DNA from: Paulinella micropora
Lineage: Eukaryota; Cercozoa; Imbricatea; Euglyphida
NCBI GenBank assembly: GCA_009731375.1
Contig: BJOX01000080.1
Location: 817,196-881,195 of the forward strand
Direction: 5' to 3'
DNA: 64,000 bases
How positions within the stretch are numbered: the stretch's first letter is position 1; the number at the start of each line of letters is the position of its first letter. Below are positions 47,559 to 59,900 of this stretch, one piece after another. The translations under genes were made by a program, and so were the position numbers. A model generated the notes under the pieces. It was not told the origin of the DNA. It saw only the letters and a program-made list of their open reading frames with translations, and made no database searches.

Positions 47559-47631
47559 AAACACACACACACACACAGAAACACACACACACACACACTC
47601 TCGCTCACTCACTCAGTGTGTGTGTGTTTGT

Positions 47632-47662
<31 letters not shown>

Positions 47663-47663
47663 A

Positions 47664-47717
<54 letters not shown>

Positions 47718-47865
47718 GAGAGAAAGAGGAAGAGAGAGAGAGAGAGAAAGAGAGAGAGTGTGTGTGTGAGAGAGAAAGAAAGAAAGAAAGAAAGAAAGAG
47801 GGAAAGTGAGGGAGGGAGGGAGGGCGGGGGAGGAGGATTGCGAGACACACACACACACACAAGTA

Positions 47866-47901
<36 letters not shown>

Positions 47902-48004
47902 CACACACACACACACACACACACAGAAACACACACACACACACACTCACTCACTCACTCACTCAGTGTGTGTGAGAGAGAGAGAGAGAGCGAGTGTGTG
48001 TTTA

Positions 48005-48051
<47 letters not shown>

Positions 48052-48175
48052 GAGAGAGAGAGAGAGAAAGAGAGAGTGTGTGTGAGAGAGAGAAAGAAAG
48101 AAAGAAAGAGGGAAAGTGAGGGAGGGAGGGAGGGGGGGAGGGGAGGAGGATTGCGACACACACACACACACACAA

Positions 48176-48245
<70 letters not shown>

Positions 48246-48301
48246 AGAAACACACACACACACACACAGAAACATACACACACTCACACACTCACACACT
48301 C

Positions 48302-48354
<53 letters not shown>

Positions 48355-48419
48355 TGTGTTTGTGTGTGAGGGAGAGAGAGAGAGAGAGAGCGAGTGTGTG
48401 TGTGTGTGTGAGAGAGAGC

Positions 48420-48462
<43 letters not shown>

Positions 48463-48510
48463 TGAGAGAGAGAGAGAGCGATTGTGTGTGTGTCTGTGAG
48501 AGAGAGAGAT
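47257..48510. repeat. Higher-order (AAAG)n-(GGGA)n-(CA)n-(TG)n-(GA)n repeat
   Basis: Three copies of a composite unit. An AAAG run, a GGGA-rich stretch, a hinge GAGGAGGATTNCGA (about 47330, 47832, 48143), then CA repeats (CT in the third copy) around AAGTACTC. Each closes with a palindromic turn where CA changes to TG (47606, 47962, 48300). All frames here are low-complexity. Confidence 0.9.
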
Positions 48511-48837
48511 CGGATAGGATAGGATAGGATAGGTACGTAGGTAGGTACGTTAGGTAGGTAGGTAGGTAGAGAGAAGGAAGGTGTGTAGCTAGGTAGAGAG
48601 AAGGCGTGTGTGTGTATGTGTGTACGATAGATAGATATTAATAGATAGATAGATAGATAGATAGATAGACGGGTAGGTGGGTAGGTGGGTAGGTAGGTAG
48701 ATAGATAGACAGACAGACAGACAGATAGATGGTAGAGAGAAGGTAGGTAGGTAGGTAGAGAGAAGGTAGGTGTGTAGGTAGGTAGAGAGAAGGCGTGTGT
48801 GTATGTGTGTATGTACGTATGTATGTAAGTATGTATG
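48511..48837. repeat. (GGTA/GATA/GTAT)n array
   Basis: Tetranucleotide array with AGGAT, GTAG, GATA, GGTG and GTAT sections. Confidence 0.9.
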
Positions 48838-48985
48838 TAGTGGCAGCCTTTCGCACGTTCCACCCCAAGTGATTGTTGGCAGCCTTCCGCACGTCCAACA
48901 GTTCACCTGTGTTTGGTGACAGCCTACTGCACTTTCACCAGTTTGTTTGTTCTGTGGCAGCCTTCCACGCCACAAAAAACGCTGA
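48838..48985 (+). repeat. Four imperfect 38-40 bp tandem repeats
   Basis: Units begin GTGGCAGCCTTTCGCACG, TTGGCAGCCTTCCGCACG, GTGACAGCCTACTGCACT and GTGGCAGCCTTCCACGCC; the remainder of each unit is less conserved. Confidence 0.7.
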
Positions 48986-49662
48986 AAAAACTATTGGTGA
49001 ATCAAGTTCATCAGACGCTACGTCCACGCTTCAAGGCTTCATAACCTGTTAGATTACCTTAATAATCCGGAGTCAAAGCCAAGTAGTTAATACTATCGTC
49101 TGCTGGTGACGACCTCGACATGAGAAATAAAAACATTTACGTAAGACGACTTAAGAATGAGTCATAAAAAACATGATGCAAAAAAGGAAACAGGTGAATT
49201 TAGTATATTAGCAAACATGGAATGCATCAATAGAAAGAGCAGTGAACAAACGAAGCTAAGGAACGAGCATGTAGAGAAGAGAGAGAAAGGGCGAACCAGC
49301 CACACACGATTTTCCAAGTGGGAAAATATGGGAGTTCTCGAAAAAAACAAAAAGAATATGGTCAGAACGGGCACAGTAAAAGAGAGTGACGTCACGTAAA
49401 CAAGTCGTAGGCGTAAAGGGTAAGACAGAGAGGAACAAAAGAAGATAGAGAACTAGAAGAGACAAGAAATCACGTGGCAGAAAACAAAAAATGGCACCAA
49501 AAGGTTAGTAGGAACATAGTTAGAGCTTCGGAATTTCGAGGATGTTTGAGGAGTTGAGGATTAGTAGTCAGTTCTAGAGCAGAGAGATCCTTGAGAAGCG
49601 ATGTCCACGGCGCTAGAGTCGATCGTGGTAATATGGCCAGCTGCTTGTCTTGAGAATTTCCG
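48986..49662. other. Unassigned spacer downstream of the non-LTR element
   Basis: No gene recognised. This is the 3' flank of the retrotransposon, whose tail ends near 49663. Confidence 0.3.
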
Positions 49663-52600
49663 GAAACTACTACTACTTCTTCTTCTTTTAATGAGAACAA
49701 AATTGTACAGAGACTAAAGTCAGAGCGTAACTAAGTCGATGTTTGTAGAAACAAGCGAGAAGGAAAAGAAATAAAGTATGAAATAGATATGATAGAGGAA
49801 CAGAATTTATGAGGAGAGAAACAGGGATGTTAAAAAGGGAAAGAAAGTAGATATGAAGACTGGACAGAAGTGAGAGGGAAAAAAGAAAGAAATGAGGGGA
49901 GAAAAAGAGCAGGAAAGAGAGAATAAAGGAATAAGAGACTATGTACAAAAGAAGAAAGAAGAACTATCACTAAGCTAGTGAGAGCGTCGCGGTGCATCCC
50001 AAAGGCGCCGCCTTGCTAAGTCAAGGATTCGCGCGTTGCCTCGCGCTGTTTCAGCCGCAGACATCGCTCGAAAGTAGGGTAGGATGCCACGTGGGTTCCG
50101 AGAGAAATCATCAAGCATGGCATCAGCGAGCGTGTATCGCGCAGCTGGTAGCCCTCGAATCACGCTAGCGTAATACGCTTGCACTCTAAGAAGGTAACAC
50201 AAGGCTTCACGACCAAGAGCGCCAGTGAGATCAAGAACACATGGAATTAGTGTTGTGTTGGAAGCCATAGCCAATTGATCGTACTGGCGATGCTTGATGA
50301 GTTCACGCTGAGATGCAGCAGCAAGCGGAGTGGTAGCTGCTAGCATCAGGGAAGTTTAAGCGAAACTAACATCAATGAGTGCATCAGGAGGACTAATATT
50401 AGCAGGACGCCACCAAACGCGTAGATCAGGATGCTCTCTTGTCGCATCTTGAAAGTGTAGATGGTCAGGCTCGATCTCGACGACTGCTCCACAGCGTCGA
50501 GTAAAAGTGATCAACATCTTCACATAACTATCATATCTCCTTATGATAGCCCCTCCAACTACGGAACAAGTTCTTGTGAGAAAGTGGTAGGTAGCAGTAT
50601 CGGGAGTAAGTAGCTGTTGACAACCAGGGCAGTTGACGCCAGTAGTAGGAATGCCAGACAAAGGGATTGGGGCAGTCTGGCTAAGAGTGCAGCTTCGATC
50701 TCAGCGTCTCTGAGCGAAAGTTCAGGATTGACTGGGATTGTTGAGAATGGTAGTGCACGAGCTCCTTGGGCAGCCGATAGCATTAGTGCAGGGAAAGCAG
50801 GACCATGTTGATCTCTTCCTTGCAGAAGCAGCCGATTGCGTAGTGTGGAGTAGATGGAGTGAGTAAATCTACTCTGGATGTGAGCAGGCGGGATGATGCC
50901 AGGCGTGAGCAGTGGCCTGATGTCAGCAATTGGAACACCATTCCGTTCTAAAGAGTTGTAGGAGTCAGTGAGAAAGTCTCCATTAGTAGTAAGCAAACGT
51001 CTAGGATCTTGTTGCTCCGGGATAGCACGAGAAGAGATAGCTAGCATGAGTGAGGAACTGTAGGCAGCATGTGCTAGAAGGGATGTCTGTTGCGGGCAAC
51101 AGGCTCCATATCTTCCTGGCAAGCGGATAAGTGATTGTGCCAAGGGAGGTAGGGGAGTACTGATACCCAGTCGGGACACAAAGCATCGATAAGTCAGGTT
51201 ATCGAAGTGATGTAGACCCCGCATAGACAGATGAGGAGGCAGGACGCGCATAGTGTAACTCATTCTTCTTTGAACACACGTGTTGAGTATGGCAAGAGCT
51301 GAAACAGTTGATAAACCGGGATGAAGAAGTGCACGCATTGTAGGAGCATGAGATTCAGCTCTTGCAAGAGCCCATGAAGCGACACCAAGTGCCATTTCTG
51401 CATGAGTAGAGCACGTGGTATTGATAGCAGATCCAGGTTGAAGTGAGGCGATTTGTTCCGTTGCAGTGTCAGAGGAGTGTGGATAGTATACCACACCTCC
51501 AAGCGTGGGCATGAAGCCACGGAAGACATGATCAGCATCAAGTTGAAGAAGTAACGGAGCTAAAGGAGTAAGGTGAATCGATACAAAAGTAGCGCCGGGT
51601 GGTAGAAGGAGACGTAGTTTTGGAACTGAGATTTGTAAGCATCCGTTGTCTTGTGCAAGCAGATACCGCAGTTTGCCATACGATTCAGCCACGTCGGAAG
51701 GAGAGCAGATGATGTTGAAGTCATCAATGAGAGCAACTCCAACAGCGCTGCCAGAGAGAGAGAGTTCTCAAAGATAGGCTGAACGCTGAGTGCAAAAAGT
51801 AGGCTTGCAAGGACACAGCCCTGTTTGACTCCTCCTTGAGATAGGAATGAGTCTAGAACAGAGCCATTGTATCTAACAAGAAGAAGAGAGTGTTGTGAGT
51901 AAGCTTGAAAGGTGATCCGCCAGATTGGTCGTAGCTGGGGAGTTTCGAGGACTCGTTTCAGGATAGCACTTCGATGTCGTAGATTGAAAGCATTGACGAA
52001 GTCTACAGTAAGCATAACATGATCAGGATGATTCCGCAGATGAGCATTGGAGCTATGAATGGCAGCCTCTGGTCCGCCTTGGAAGCCTACCCCAAATTGA
52101 ATGCTGGGAAAGATGGTGTGGAACTCAGATTGAACATGCGCGACCGCAATGGTTGCTGCCAGCTTGATAAGGGGAGAGCCTGTATTGATTGGGCGGGGAG
52201 GATCAGTTGGTCTTGCGTTATGGGATTTCTTGGAAGCAAGGACAGGTGCCGCGTAGAGAAACAGGCGTTCTATGGGCGTTAGGTCTCCATTTGCAATAGC
52301 ACAAACGAGAGAATGTATGCCCCTAAGACATTCTGGATCCTTAGATAATGCAAAGAGAATCTCTGAAGTGTAACCATAAAGTCCAGGTGAAGCTCCTGTG
52401 CACTGTCGAAGCAGTGCCGGCGGGATAGCTTCTTTCTCTATGATGAGTCTCGGAGCATCATGTGGAAGGGCTGGTATGCTTTCTTGTTCAGGAGCATGTG
52501 GATGTAACTGCTTTAGTTGCTCAATAACAGGAGCTGTTGGCAGCAAGAGTCCAGGACTAGTTAGAACGTTGGCAGCTCTTCCCAGATCCTAGTACTGGAT

Positions 52601-53705
52601 GATGCTAATTTTTCTGCGAGCCTTATGGCATGGTTGAGGTGACTGGTGGAAGGAGGATTTGTCTCATGTTGCTTGCCTTCTTCTTCTTTGCTGTCAGGCA
52701 GACTATTTGGGAAGGTAGCAGTCCAAATGCTTTCATCAGTTCCTCTGGATAGTTGAGAAGCAAGCTGTGTGTTGAGCCTGCGTGTACCACCTCTCACGTG
52801 TCGCAGAAGTAGTGCAGGAGCATGGATGATGTTAAGGAAAGCGGTCTTCCTTGCAGGTTGGTCTTCTGATTCAACAGCATCTGCATATTTGGTAAATACA
52901 CTGCGAAAGGCAGAATGCAAAAGTGGCCAAGCACGCGGGCGAACTTTCTTGTGTAGTCGGTTAGTGGGCAGGAAACAACTCGGTTCGTAGTTCACATTTT
53001 CATCTACAGGAGACACAAAGGTAGGCTCATTCACAACTTGGATAGGTAGAATAATGACCCGCAAGTCTTGCGTACGGTTCGTTGCAGTTGGGACACGTCT
53101 GAAGTCCTGCAGCTAATACAATCCAGGTCTGCTCTGCTAGCAACGGAGTGTGAGTTCGTCTGATGTGCAACGCTATTGCTGCAGGTGTTGAAAATGGTCT
53201 CGCAGCGCATGAAGCGGTGGAATTGATTGGACAGATTGTAGGATAGACAAGGGCGTTATGATTGCTGTCACGGGTGGTAGCATCCTCCGTCTCTGATAAG
53301 TTCGATGGTTGGACTACACTCAGATCAGGGCCAGGAATCGTAGAAGACGTTGCATCGCGGACTGATGAAGCACTTAAAATGGGGATTGATGATGCGGGCG
53401 TAGAAACAGGATCATCTGTAGGCAATGGGTCACCCTCAACGTACATTTCAGGCCTTTCTAGAGCGTCAATTAGATCCATCGTTAGTTGATCGATCTCGTA
53501 GCGGCTGACAGGAGGATTGTGCACGTTGTTGTCGTTGGCAATAGAGCCAGTATGGAGATCTCGTAGTTGCTGTATTTCTCCTCTGCAAAGCGGACATCTC
53601 TCATCCATTGTGAAGGCGGAGAGAAGACATCTCCAGTGGCCTAAGTGAGCACAAGGTTCGAGGACAGATTCATTTCGTGAGGAGGAAGTGATTGTACGAC
53701 AGCAA

Positions 53706-53708
<3 letters not shown>
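49663..53708 (-). mobile_element. R2/NeSL-type non-LTR retrotransposon with RING, zinc fingers, RT and restriction-like endonuclease
   Basis: Minus-strand element reading, from 53706: EVCCRTITSS, PCAHLGHWRC and DERCPLCR (RING-H2-like, 53706-53565). Then CAARPFSTPAAIALHIRRTH and CPNCNEPYARLAGHYSTYPSC (zinc fingers, about 53200-53030). Then a helical linker (53064-52561). RT follows with GVGFQGGPEAAIH, LTVDFVNAFN (motif A), QGGVKQGCVLASLLFAL (motif B) and ALIDDFNIICSP (motif C, about 51715). Last come CPGCQQLL...H..TC and HPDLRVWW...ALIDVSFA...KHRQY (50640-50290), the CCHC plus PD..D..K restriction-like endonuclease. No APE endonuclease is present. The copy is broken: frame changes near 53040, 52560, 51740 and 50600, and a TAA after DVSFA at 50353-50355. 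The frame stops at 49975, followed by a 3' UTR of about 285 bp and a (GAA)4(GTA)3 tail. The 5' side abuts (GAA)n at 53709. Confidence 0.85.
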
Positions 53709-53736
<28 letters not shown>

Positions 53737-54308
53737 CTTCTTCTTCTTCTTCTTCTTCTTCTTCTTCTTCTTCTTCTTCTTCTTCTTCTTCTCTTCTTCT
53801 TCTTCTTCTTCTTCTTCTTCTTCTTCTTCTTCTTCTTCTTCTTCGTCTTCTTCTTCGTCTTCGTCTTCGTCTTCATCTTCGTCTTCCTTCTTCTTCCTTC
53901 TTCTTTCTTCGTCTTCCTTCGTCTTCCTTCTTCTTCCTTCTTCCTTCTCCTTCCTTCTTCTTCCTTCTTCTTCCTTTCTTCTGCCTTTCTTCTTCCTTTC
54001 TTCTTCCTTTCTTCTTCCTTTCTTCTTCCTTTCTTCTTCCTTTCTTTTCTTCTTTCTTTTCTTCTTTCTTTTCTTCTTCCTTTCTTCTTCCTTTCTTCCT
54101 CCTTCTTCCTTCTTCTTCCTTCTTCTTCCTTTCTTCTTCCTTCTTCTTCCTTTCTTCTTCCTTTCTTCTTCCTTTCTTCTTCCTTTCTTCTTCCTTTCTT
54201 CTTCCTTCTTCTTCTTCGTCCTTCTTCGTCCTTCTTCGTTCTTCTTCTTCTTCTTCTTCTTCTTCTTCTTCTTCTTCTTCTTCTTCTTCTTCTTCTTCTT
54301 CTTCTTCT
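53709..54308. repeat. (CTT)n/(CTTC)n array between two retrotransposon copies
   Basis: On the minus strand (GAA)n. Pure triplets at 53709-53840 and 54240-54308, with degenerate CTTCCTTCTT blocks between. It separates the 5' end of the larger element from the 3' end of the truncated one. Confidence 0.95.
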
Positions 54309-55140
54309 ATTTGAATGAAAGCGAAATTGTACAGAGACTAGAGTCAGAACTTAGTCAGAAATCGAGCGAGAAATGAAATGTAAACTAGATATGATAGAGG
54401 AAACAAAAATACAAAAATAAACATAAATGTAAATATGAGGGGAGAAATGGGGAAAGTATAAGAGGAAAACTAGATATGATAAGGATACAGAAAAGGCAGG
54501 GAAAAGAGGAAAATGAGAGGAAAAACTAGGAGCTAAAGAAAAGGAAAAGAGGAGAAAAAAAAAGACTAAATATGATAGGGAAACAGAAATGCAAGAAAAA
54601 GAGAAAGTATGATGGAAGAAACAGGAAATAGAAAAAGGGAATGAAAGACTAGATATGAAAAAGAGATAGAAATGAAAGATAAAAAAGGAAAAATGAGAGA
54701 AACAGGCAAGAATAAAACAAGGAAAAGAAAGGAAGACTATATACAAGGGAAGAAAAAGAGAAGAAACAAGTTCAGTGGGAGCGTCGTGGCGCGTCCCACA
54801 GGCGCTGTTTGGCAGAGTCAATAATACGCGCATTGCCGCGCGCAGTTTCAGCCCCAGACATAGCACGAAAGTAGGGCAAGAGACCACGCGGGTTGAGAGG
54901 GAAATCATCGAGCATAGCATCAGCTAGTATGTCCCTCGCAGCGGGTAGCCCTCGAATAACGCTTGCGTAATACGCCTGAACCTAGCGTAAATAAGCTAAT
55001 GCCTCAGGACCAAGAGCACCAGTTGGTTCGAGAACCCAAGGGACAAGAGTTGTGTTTGACGCAGTAGCCAGTTGATTATATTGCCGATGCTTTACCACTT
55101 CACGTTGGGATGCCGCTGCAAGCGGAGTTGTTGCTGCAAG
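54309..55140 (-). mobile_element. Second, 5'-truncated copy of the same non-LTR element
   Basis: 55140-54780 encodes RLAATTPLAAASQREVVKHR onwards, matching the C-terminal segment at 50340-49975 of the larger copy, with one internal TAG. The 3' UTR CTCTGTACAATTTCGCTTTC matches CTCTGTACAATTTTGTTCTC in the other copy, and both run into GAA repeats. Nothing upstream of codon VRLAATT is present; the junction at 55140/55141 is with (GAA)n again. Typical 5' truncation by incomplete reverse transcription. Confidence 0.85.
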
Positions 55141-55141
55141 C

Positions 55142-55175
<34 letters not shown>

Positions 55176-55540
55176 CTTCTTCTTCTTCTTCTTCTTCTTC
55201 TTCTTCTTCTTCTTCTTCTTCGTCCTTCTTCGTCCTTCTTCGTCCTTCTTCGTCCTTCTTCGTCCTGCTTCGTTCTTCTTCTTCGTTCTTCTTCTTCTTC
55301 TTCTTCTTCTTCTTCTTCTTCTTCTTCTTCTTCTTCTTCTTCTTCTTCTTTTTCTTTTTCTTCTTCTTCTTCTTCTTCTTCTTCTTCTTCTTCTTCTTCT
55401 TTTTCGTTCTTCTTCTTCTTCGTTCTTCTTCGTTCTTCTTCGTTCTTCTTCGTTCTTCTTTCTTCTTCTTCTTCTTCTTCTTCTTCTTCTTCTTCTTCTT
55501 CTTCTTCTTCTTCTTCTTCTTCTTCTTCTTCTTCTTCTAT
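55142..55540. repeat. (CTT)n array
   Basis: About 400 bp of CTT with CGTCCTT and CTTTTT variants, on the 5' side of the truncated retrotransposon copy. Confidence 0.95.
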
Positions 55541-55609
55541 AGTTGATTATGATCTTTATCTTGAAAAATATTGTTTTAATATTTGGTATTCATGCTATTA
55601 ATATTTAAA

Positions 55610-56385
<776 letters not shown>

Positions 56386-56624
56386 CATGGCGCGAAATTT
56401 TTGCAAGTCGAGAGATGCTTCTTGCCGTTTCCTTTCCAAAATCTTTTCGATAGACCAGATGAACCTTTTGCAAACAGAATTTTGTCAATGTCTTTTGCGT
56501 CATAAACCCTTGTCCACTTTGCAATTTTCCCTCGCTTGCTTGCCACTTTCTGTCTGGCCGGATAAAGAGGGTTACAAGAGAGTCTTACACGACGACGACG
56601 GTTGCTCACATATAAGATTCTTCG
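56386..56624. other. Unique 239-bp segment between CA and TACA arrays
   Basis: Single-copy sequence with no recognisable gene. Confidence 0.35.
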
Positions 56625-56925
56625 AAACACATACACACATACATACATACATATGTACATACATGCGTACATACATACATACATACATACCATGCATACA
56701 TACATGCATACGTATATACATGCATACATGCATACATACATACATGCATACATACATACATACATACATACATGTTCATACATACACATACATACATACA
56801 TACATACACATACATACATACACATACATACATACACATAACATACATACATACACATACACACATACATAACATACATACATACATACATACATACGTA
56901 TATTTACATACATACATACCGTATT
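56625..56925. repeat. (TACA)n array
   Basis: TACA/CATA tetranucleotides with ATGC and CACA variants. Confidence 0.95.
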
Positions 56926-58555
56926 GATAGGGTGAAGAAAGAATGTTTGTCCTTTGTATGTTCTATGTTTATGACGCATAGACGACCTTCAAAACCAGGT
57001 ACACCAGATAAATCAATCAAACATACTCTCACGCTTTCCACACCGGTACCCTTTCCACCATGCTCCGGCCGATCCGAAACACCTAGAACACAGGTAAATA
57101 CACATATATCACATACTCATATCCCACCTTGAACATGTCCCTTTCTCCCCATATCCCACCTACACCCAACCCTCCTACTTACTACTACAAAAAAGTCTTC
57201 ACCCCACCCTCACCTTATATAGTAGCTTAGCATATATGTATAGTTTCACACGTTCATAAAACAGACGGTGGGAGCGCTTAGGTGCCCCGTCTAAGGTCAC
57301 TACATACATACATACATACATACATATTTATGATCTCTACAGTTTTTTTACGTATCGCAAACACTCCTACCTGCCCATATTTTTTACAATCGTAGTGCCC
57401 TGGATAAGCGGGAATTTAGTCCTGGGGAGATTGAGTACCTTTTTGTTGGGGTCGGAAGAAAGGGTGGAACAAAGTGGGGAAAAGGTGAAAGGTATCAAAA
57501 TTCTTCACACGTGCTTCTGCCCCCTTTCTTGCCTGCCTTCGCAACCGCTCGCCATCCTGCCCATACAAGGTTCCATACCTCACCCCATCTTCCCTTCCAC
57601 AATACCACAACTACTATACGTTTTCCCCAAAAATTTTCTATCCTACACTTGACTTTTCTCCAACTGTTGCTTTCCACAACTCTTACATCCACTCCATAAC
57701 CCATGCCTCACATGTCCCTCTAGATTTTGCACTCATGAGGTGGCTGCATTGTCTGGTGTGTGCTTTATGGTTCCATTTTTGGTTCCCGATGTTCTTCTTT
57801 CGTACGCACCCACTTGACAATATGGTCATTTCAATTTCACAAGGTCTGCCTACCTCCTGCCCATCACTTCTATTTTTTGCTTCGCACCCTTACATCTCTT
57901 TACATTTACATACCTACCCACCCCACATACATTCTATCCAATTTTCGAAATTTGTATGTATGTACATTGTATGTATGTATGTATGTATGTATGTATGTAT
58001 GTCTCGCGCAAAAATTTCACGCTAGGTCCAAATATACAGGTAATTCATATGTTTCACATGTGCACAACTTGAGAGAGCGTAAGCTGTGAGTGTTGTTCTC
58101 GTAGAGGGCGGAAGGACAATGTGAGTCATTCATCTTAAAACATACATATGTACATACGTGTACATAAAAACATAAATACATACATACCACGTATTCAATA
58201 TATTCAATATATATATATAATATATTATATCCTAGCTTAGTATAGATACGCCCGTTCGTAAAATAAACGGTGGGAGCGCTTAGGTGCCTCTTCTGTGTAA
58301 GGTAGTCTCTCTCCTGCCCATTCTTACTTTTCCCCTTCCTTTCCCCCTCCCTTCTTTCTACACATCTATCCATTCCTTACACAGCCTTGCCTACATCTGC
58401 TCTCCAAATCTCGGAAATTCACGCACCAAAATTCACGCTTCGTTCCAACCATCAGGTATTTAATGTCACATGATAAACATGTGCACAACTTGAGAGAGCG
58501 TAAGCTGCGGGTGTTGTTCTCGTGGGGGACGGGAGGACTATGCTCCATCTGAAAA
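56926..58555. other. Repeated unique modules between TACA arrays
   Basis: No gene. Two modules recur. GGTGGGAGCGCTTAGGTGCC occurs at 57267 and 58269. TGCACAACTTGAGAGAGCGT plus about 100 bp of surroundings occurs at 58061 and 58492 (431 bp apart). Short TACA or TGTA arrays accompany them at 57300-57330, 57957-58002 and 58135-58190. This looks like segmental duplication of a microsatellite-flanked unit. Confidence 0.6.
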
Positions 58556-59380
58556 CATACATACAGTACACACATATGCATACATACATACATACATACA
58601 TACATACAACATACATACAACATACATACTATACATACTATACATACATACATACATACATACATACATACATACAAGATCTCATACGTACATGCATACA
58701 TACACATACATACATACATACATACATACACACACGCACATACATACATACATACAGACATACATATGTGCCTACATATATACATACATACATATCGTAC
58801 ATACATGCATGCATACATACATACATGCATACAACTGCTCATACATACATACATGCATACATACATAACATACATAACGTACATGCATACAGACATACAT
58901 ACATACATACATACATACATACATACATACTACATACATGCATAAATGCATACGTAAATGCATACATACATACATACATACATGAGTACATATATTACAT
59001 ACATACATACATACATACGTACATACATACATACATAACACATACATACATAGCACATACATACATACATCACGTACATTTGCATACATACATACATACA
59101 TACATACATACTTACGTACGTACGTACACACACATACATATACACACATACATACATACATATATACATACATAACACATACATACATACATCACGTACA
59201 TTACATACATAAATACATCACATACATGACATACATTACATACATACATTATATATATACATTGCATACATACATACATACATACATACATACATAGATA
59301 GATAGATACATACATACATACATACATACATACATACATACATACATGCATGCATACATACGTTCATTACTTACATACAT
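58556..59380. repeat. Long (TACA)n array
   Basis: More than 800 bp of TACA tetranucleotides with TACG, ATGC, CACA and GATA variants. Long frames of Tyr/Ile/His/Thr or Tyr/Val/Cys/Met are artefacts. Confidence 0.95.
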
Positions 59381-59592
59381 ATGAGAAGTTCCTAGTTCTT
59401 AAGTGCAATCAGCAATGACGTCAAGCGCGTTGTTCTCATCAATACTAGTGTCCAGAATCTGTATCTTAGCTCACTATTAAGCTCTTGACGAGAGCTTTCA
59501 AACGAGCCACCTCAGAAGCGACAGCTACCAGAATTGGCTTGAGATCGAAGCACTTGAAGTGATTGCTCATTGTAGAACTAGGAACTTCTCAT
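59381..59592. mobile_element. 212-bp inverted-repeat element inside the TACA array
   Basis: Begins ATGAGAAGTTCCTAGTTCT (59381-59399) and ends with its exact reverse complement (59574-59592): 19-bp perfect terminal inverted repeats. The interior is unique and non-coding. Flanked directly by TACA repeats on both sides; a TACAT target duplication is possible but cannot be proved inside the repeat. MITE-like. Confidence 0.75.
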
Positions 59593-59900
59593 GTACATAC
59601 ATACATACATGCATACATGCATACATACATACATACATACATACATACATGCATACACATACATGCATACTTACATACATACAATACATACAAACATACA
59701 TACATACATACATATCATAGCAGGCATACATACCAGAGCATACATACGTATATAGTGACATACATTCTTAACATACATACATAACATACATACATACATA
59801 CATACAATACATACATACATACATACATACATGCATACATGCATACATACATACATACATACATACATACATGCATACATACATACATACATACATATGT
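59593..59900. repeat. (TACA)n array, right part
   Basis: Continuation of the tetranucleotide array after the inserted inverted-repeat element. Confidence 0.95.

Noticed and set aside
53688-54318. Poly-Ser, poly-Leu and poly-Lys/Arg frames
   Set aside because: Translations of the CTT/GAA array with no independent coding signal.
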